Origin: Acidobacteriaceae bacterium
Lineage (GTDB): Bacteria; Acidobacteriota; Terriglobia; Terriglobales; Acidobacteriaceae
Assembly: GCA_003140785.1 (NCBI GenBank)
Contig: PLKY01000066.1
Location: 1-9,856 of the forward strand
Length of the DNA stretch: 9,856 nucleotides
Direction: 5' to 3'
The position numbers and the translations under genes are program-made. Below the pieces are notes generated by a model that was given only the letters and a program-made list of their open reading frames with translations, searched no databases and had not been told where the DNA came from. Below, piece by piece: positions 6,536-9,856 of this stretch; position 1 is the first letter of the stretch, and the number at the start of each line of letters is the position of its first letter.

Positions 6536-8257
6536 ATGTCTCAATCGACCGCCGCTGCTAGAGCCTATATCGAGATCGCTTTTTCAGACCACCCCTCGCA
6601 GGTAGTTTCCATTAGTGAACTCCCGTTCTTCATCGGACGTGGAAGGGAAAGCGGCAACCACCTGTCACTCGATGACATGCGTATCTCGCGTAAATGCGCG
6701 GCCATTTCTCTTGGCGCCTCCGGATTCTTCATCGAGGATCGCGGACAGCGCGACGGAATCTTCGTCAACGGCAAACCGACCATGGGAAGAACGCTCGCCG
6801 ACGGAGACCGGATCCGTCTGGGCGGCGACGATGCATGTCAGCTTGTCTTCCGGTTGCATTCTGAAGCGAGCCTTCAGGAAGAGGGTGAGACGAAACTCCG
6901 GAGTCTTCTCGATTCCTGGGGCGGCGACTCGGCCGACGAACTCAAGGGGCTCAGGCTGCTTCTCGAAGCCACGTCGATGCTGCATTCACAGCTTCCGCTG
7001 GAATCCGTGCTGGGTGCGATGCTCGATCATGCCATCGTCATCACGCACGCCGACCGCGGAATGCTCCTCGAGCCCGATGCATCTGGCGTGATGCAGGTCA
7101 AGGTGGCGCGCGGACGGGACGGCGAGAGTCTCGCACCGGAGGCGATGAATCCGAGCCGTTCGGTGCTCAAGAGCGCCATCGAGCTTGAATCCGCCGTGAT
7201 CAACGAGGATCTGAACCTGGCCGACATGAATCTGCAAAGTGCGCAGAGTGTCGTCATGCAACTGTTGCGCTCCTCGGTTGTGATTCCGCTGTTCGGCAAG
7301 CCCCGTGGGCCGGCTGATCCGTCCAGCGAAGTCGCCCGGCGCCAGTTGCTGGGCGCGGTCTATCTCGACTCCCGGCGCGCGTCCACCTTTTCTGCGCTGG
7401 ACCGGCAAATCCTCGATGCCCTGGGAGCGCAAGCTGCTAGCATCCTCGATAACTCGCGGCTGATTGAGCGCGAACGCGAACGCCAGCGCCTGGAGCAGGA
7501 ACTCAACATCGCTCGCGAAATACAGCAGGCCCTTGTGCCGCAAGGGATGCAGGACTTTCCTCATCTAACTGTCACTGGAACTCACCATCCCTGCTACGAG
7601 GTAGGCGGCGACTATTTCGACGTCTGCCCTTTGGCTGACGGCCGCGTCGCCATCTTGATTGCGGATGTTGCAGGCAAGGGTCTCGGTGCTGCCTTGCTCA
7701 CAACCATGCTGCAGGGCGCGCTCTCAGGAATGACCCTTGGTGTCGACCCGGTACAGGTCTTCAATCACCTGAACCGCTTTCTCTGCGAACGCGCCGCTGT
7801 GCGCCGTTACGCAACCATGTTCTTCGGGCTGCTGAGCCCCGATGGCACTCTCGAATTCGTCCGGGCCGGTCATCCCTCCCCATTGCTGCTGCGTCGAGGA
7901 CAGGTGAGCGAGCTCTACACCGGTGGATCCTTCCCGGTTGGCCTGATCGATCTGGCTACCTTCATGTCCGATCATATTCAGCTCGAACCCCAGGACACCC
8001 TGGTGCTTTTCACCGACGGTGTGACCGAAGCTGAAGATAGAGACCACAATCCGTTCGGAGACGAGCGGCTTATGGAAGCCGCCGGCCGGCATCAGGATTC
8101 CACTTTGGACGATCTTAAGGACGGCATCCTGGCCGCGGTCGAAAAGTTTACAGAAGGCGCCAGCCAATTCGATGACATTACGCTTCTTGTGGTTCGATAT
8201 CGTGGCCCTGCAACAGGCGCGGGTCTGCCCGCTGACTTGCCTACTGTAAACTCGTAG
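6536..8257 (+). CDS. FHA-GAF-PP2C (SpoIIE/RsbU-type) serine phosphatase, partner-switching activator
   Basis: This is a 573-residue cytoplasmic regulator with no membrane segment. Residues about 10-108 are an FHA domain (FFIGRGRES, SLDD, ISRKCAA, GIFVNG); 138-305 a GAF-type sensor domain; 306-335 a charged helical linker (RERERQRLEQELNIAREIQQAL) typical just before RsbU phosphatase domains; 340-555 the PP2C/SpoIIE domain with metal ligands in GGDYFDV (D359, D362), DVAGKG (D377), FTDGVTEA (D494) and FDDITLLVV (D546/D547). The metal-site signature is complete, so it is probably active on the phosphorylated STAS partner encoded next. The FHA lacks the usual His (Cys54) and Asn (Asp73). I chose ATG 6536: an upstream in-frame ATG at 6449 would only add 29 residues unlike the family and lies upstream of the candidate -10 element. 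Confidence 0.92.
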   Translation: MSQSTAAARAYIEIAFSDHPSQVVSISELPFFIGRGRESGNHLSLDDMRISRKCAAISLGASGFFIEDRGQRDGIFVNGKPTMGRTLADGDRIRLGGDDACQLVFRLHSEASLQEEGETKLRSLLDSWGGDSADELKGLRLLLEATSMLHSQLPLESVLGAMLDHAIVITHADRGMLLEPDASGVMQVKVARGRDGESLAPEAMNPSRSVLKSAIELESAVINEDLNLADMNLQSAQSVVMQLLRSSVVIPLFGKPRGPADPSSEVARRQLLGAVYLDSRRASTFSALDRQILDALGAQAASILDNSRLIERERERQRLEQELNIAREIQQALVPQGMQDFPHLTVTGTHHPCYEVGGDYFDVCPLADGRVAILIADVAGKGLGAALLTTMLQGALSGMTLGVDPVQVFNHLNRFLCERAAVRRYATMFFGLLSPDGTLEFVRAGHPSPLLLRRGQVSELYTGGSFPVGLIDLATFMSDHIQLEPQDTLVLFTDGVTEAEDRDHNPFGDERLMEAAGRHQDSTLDDLKDGILAAVEKFTEGASQFDDITLLVVRYRGPATGAGLPADLPTVNS

Positions 8258-8336
8258 CGCGTAACAAGACATTAACAATTGCCGGTTACGATGAGCGAGG
8301 CCTACTGGCACTCCACCTCCCAAGGGTTATCGATGC

Positions 8337-8344
8337 AGAAGGGA
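8337..8344 (+). promoter_or_regulatory. Shine-Dalgarno of the STAS gene
   Basis: AGAAGGGA lies 8 nt before ATG 8353 and fixes that start. Confidence 0.6.
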
Positions 8345-8352
8345 CAGCACGA

Positions 8353-8688
8353 ATGACAATCTCGACCGAGTCGATGGACGGTGGCATCACACGCGTTCTT
8401 CTGGATGGGCGTTTGGACATTCAGGGCGCAGCCGCTGTCGATCTGCGCATGAATGTACTGGCAGGCAGCAGCAAATTTCTGCTCATCGATTTGAGCAAAG
8501 TTTCATTTCTAGGCTCTATGGGACTGCGTTCAATCATCATCCCGGCGCAAGCAGTGAGCCGCCGTGGAGGCAAAGTTGCATTGTTCAGTCCTGTCCCAAT
8601 GGTGGAAGAGGTATTGAAGGCCAGCAGGGTCGACGAGATCATCCCCATCTTTCACGATCTCGATGCCGCTGTAGCAGCGCTGTGCTAA
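8353..8688 (+). CDS. STAS-domain anti-anti-sigma-like protein (RsbV/SpoIIAA family)
   Basis: A 111-residue single STAS domain, the usual length for free-standing RsbV/SpoIIAA proteins. N-terminal strands ITRVLLDGRLDIQGA are followed by the signature FLLIDLSKVSFLGSMGLRSII; Ser55 aligns with the phosphorylated serine of SpoIIAA/RsbV. The acidic residue that usually precedes it (DS) is Gly54 here. In the family model, the unphosphorylated protein binds the anti-sigma kinase and frees its target; the kinase encoded downstream phosphorylates the serine and the upstream phosphatase reverses this. The gene lies 95 bp after the phosphatase gene, so it may be cotranscribed or have its own promoter. 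Confidence 0.9.
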   Translation: MTISTESMDGGITRVLLDGRLDIQGAAAVDLRMNVLAGSSKFLLIDLSKVSFLGSMGLRSIIIPAQAVSRRGGKVALFSPVPMVEEVLKASRVDEIIPIFHDLDAAVAALC

Positions 8689-8734
8689 CGGCACAACCAC
8701 GCGTTCACCAGGCTTGCGCATCGGGTGCAGAGCC

Positions 8735-8738
8735 GGAG
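8735..8738 (+). promoter_or_regulatory. Shine-Dalgarno of the HATPase gene
   Basis: GGAG lies 6 nt before ATG 8745 and favours that start over the in-frame GTG at 8682, which overlaps the STAS stop codon and would add 21 residues unlike the family. Confidence 0.55.
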
Positions 8739-8744
8739 ATTCTC

Positions 8745-9173
8745 ATGGACAATCCGCAAGACCGGTTTGAACTGGATAGCCAGCTCACGGAGTTGAGCCG
8801 TGTCCAGCCGTGGATCGAGGCGCTGGCAGATCGGTACGGCTTTTCCGAGGATGCACGGTTCGCCATGCAATTATGCGTCGAAGAAGCCCTTGCTAACGTG
8901 GTTCTGCATGGCTATCGCAGCGAAGCTGGGCATCCTATTGTTATGCGAGCTTCCCTCTCGGAGGGAACCCTCGTTTTTGCGATCGACGACAAAGCGCCGC
9001 CCTTTGCCCCCACCGAGCCTGCTCCGCCCAACGGGGCGACGAAACCTGCAAGCCTCGAATCGATTGAACCCGGTGGAAACGGTATCCGGCTGCTACACCG
9101 ATTCGCAGGATCGCTCCGCTATGAAAGACTCCCCGACGGCAATCGACTTACGATAGGGTTCCCCGTCCCTTGA
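8745..9173 (+). CDS. RsbW/SpoIIAB-type HATPase serine kinase (anti-sigma-like)
   Basis: A 142-residue GHKL-fold kinase of HATPase_c_2 type. The N-box CVEEALANVVLHGY (residues 44-57) supplies E47, N51 and H55 for ATP/Mg binding. The G1 region is AIDDKAPPFAP (79-89): the acidic D81/D82 are kept, but the usual Gly of DxG is replaced. Then comes a Pro-rich stretch of about 20 residues, and the G2 region GGNGIRLLHRF (110-120), followed by LRYERLPDGNRLTIGF, the usual last strands. By family role it phosphorylates the STAS serine and, when not bound to STAS, sequesters a sigma factor or other target. It lies 56 bp after the STAS gene, in the same direction as the phosphatase, so the three form a probable operon. 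No sigma-factor gene is adjacent, so the target is unknown. Confidence 0.9.
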   Translation: MDNPQDRFELDSQLTELSRVQPWIEALADRYGFSEDARFAMQLCVEEALANVVLHGYRSEAGHPIVMRASLSEGTLVFAIDDKAPPFAPTEPAPPNGATKPASLESIEPGGNGIRLLHRFAGSLRYERLPDGNRLTIGFPVP

Positions 9174-9385
9174 GAGATCATTCAGAATAATCGTCTACAA
9201 AAACCGCGGAATCCGTAATCCGCATGCAAAACCACGAAGGATGAATAGGTGAAGGGGCATTGCCTGATCGATCAAACTTCTGTTCGCCAGAATTGTGCAG
9301 CCCGCCGCTAAGAAGCAGCGGCGGACGGTGACACTCCCAACTGAACGCGCTATGAGCGAAGTGGCATGGGGTAGTTCCTCAGCGT
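9174..9385. other. Convergent intergenic gap
   Basis: These 212 bases lie between the stop codons of two converging genes. Besides the stem-loop at 9302-9324 I see only a 10-bp palindrome TGATCGATCA (9265-9274). No coding frame of note. Confidence 0.5.
9302..9324. terminator. GC-rich stem-loop between convergent genes, possible terminator
   Basis: CCGCCGCT (9302-9309) and AGCGGCGG (9317-9324) form a perfect 8-bp stem with a 7-nt loop. It sits between the ends of the kinase gene and the convergent KaiC-like gene, as a bidirectional terminator would. No T-run follows on either strand, so a standard intrinsic terminator is not shown. Confidence 0.4.
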
Positions 9386-9856
9386 TTATTCCCTAATCCC
9401 TGGCTCCTGTGACGGCTCCGGCATCGGGTCCGGTCTGTCTGAATGCACGGGAATTCCACTGATTAGGCCCTGATAGTGTGTTAGGCGTTTGCCGAGGATA
9501 ACCACGCCCTTGGACGTGATTTCATACTCACGAATATCCTTGGCGTGATTTCCGCCCCGCATCTTGATCACCACCATAATCTTGCGAAGCTGGCCATCGA
9601 TGGATACGTATCTCAGCCGGATGATGTCGTCAGTGAGGAAAGAAATTGAGTAGGTACTGAACGGGAATTCAGTAAAGGACTCATCCACCTCAACGGTGCT
9701 TAGAATCGTCACTCCGATTCCTGTCAAAGCGAAGATCATGCGATACAGAGATTCGCGAAAGTCGGCGCGGAAGCCGGGCGACAGAGCCATTTCAAAGCCG
9801 GCCAGCGAATCGATTACCAGGCGCTTGGCGCCAATCTTCTGCACTGCGTCGAGAAT
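9386..9856 (-). CDS. KaiC/RAD55-family RecA-like ATPase, C-terminal part (5' end outside window)
   Basis: The frame is open from the right edge to TAA at 9386-9388, giving 156 residues. It begins ILDAVQKIGAKRLVIDSL, which carries the Walker B strand with Asp16. LTGIGVTILSTVE and the KaiC-typical stretch FLTDDIIRLRYVSIDGQL, VVIKMRGGNH and DIREYEITSKGVVIL follow. A Pro-rich hydrophilic tail of about 25 residues ends the protein. The Walker A P-loop must lie beyond the window, so single- or double-domain architecture cannot be told. KaiC-like proteins in non-cyanobacteria are mostly of unknown signalling role. The gene converges on the partner-switching genes and is not in their operon. A GTG codon at 9842-9844 is in frame but sits mid-domain, so it is not the true start. 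Confidence 0.85.
   Translation of the reverse strand: MLDAVQKIGAKRLVIDSLAGFEMALSPGFRADFRESLYRMIFALTGIGVTILSTVEVDESFTEFPFSTYSISFLTDDIIRLRYVSIDGQLRKIMVVIKMRGGNHAKDIREYEITSKGVVILGKRLTHYQGLISGIPVHSDRPDPMPEPSQEPGIRE

Noticed and set aside
6986..7564. 192-codon minus-strand frame inside the phosphatase gene
   Set aside because: It is antisense to the GAF and linker segments, whose plus-strand translation shows conserved motifs. The same holds for the minus frame at 7724-8323.
9265..9274. TGATCGATCA palindrome in the convergent gap
   Set aside because: A single 10-bp palindrome between two gene ends is easily due to chance; there is no promoter or start nearby.

Overview
The window looks like chromosomal DNA of a moderately GC-rich environmental bacterium, most plausibly an Acidobacteriota (Koribacter/Terriglobus-like). 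This guess rests on gene architecture (a giant secreted protein combining kelch-like repeats, NHL repeats, 'choice-of-anchor D'-like domains and a PASTA domain, next to an FHA-GAF-PP2C regulator and a KaiC-like ATPase), not on a phylogenetic marker. No rRNA, tRNA, insertion sequence or CRISPR array was seen.

Positions 2-6136 (minus strand) are one uninterrupted reading frame of at least 2045 codons. It starts at an ATG at 6136 behind a good Shine-Dalgarno and runs off the left edge without a stop. I split the frame codon by codon and found no in-frame stop. The protein has a signal peptide, six kelch-like repeats, a beta-sandwich domain, a set of NHL repeats, a second beta-sandwich, one PASTA domain, a surface-protein region with a Ca-binding-like acidic loop, a metzincin-type zinc protease domain (HEIGHTLGLSH plus a Met-turn), and then about 45 octapeptide repeats of consensus LGSGG(T/N)(V/I)(T/A). 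The repeats occupy the leftmost 1.1 kb and continue beyond the window. The Pro-rich plus-strand frames over this array are its antisense shadow.

Positions 6137-6535 are a divergent, non-coding control region holding several inverted repeats and a candidate promoter.

Positions 6536-9173 (plus strand) form a three-gene partner-switching cassette: an FHA-GAF-PP2C (SpoIIE/RsbU-type) phosphatase, a STAS-domain anti-anti-sigma-like protein, and an RsbW-type HATPase serine kinase. By family knowledge the kinase phosphorylates the STAS protein on a serine, and the phosphatase removes that phosphate in response to signals read by its N-terminal domains. No sigma factor lies beside them, so the final output is not visible here. 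Several signature positions (FHA His and Asn, STAS pre-serine Asp, kinase G1 Gly) are substituted.

Positions 9174-9385 are a convergent intergenic gap with a perfect 8-bp GC-rich stem-loop. Positions 9386-9856 (minus strand) are the C-terminal part of a KaiC/RAD55-family RecA-like ATPase that enters from the right edge.
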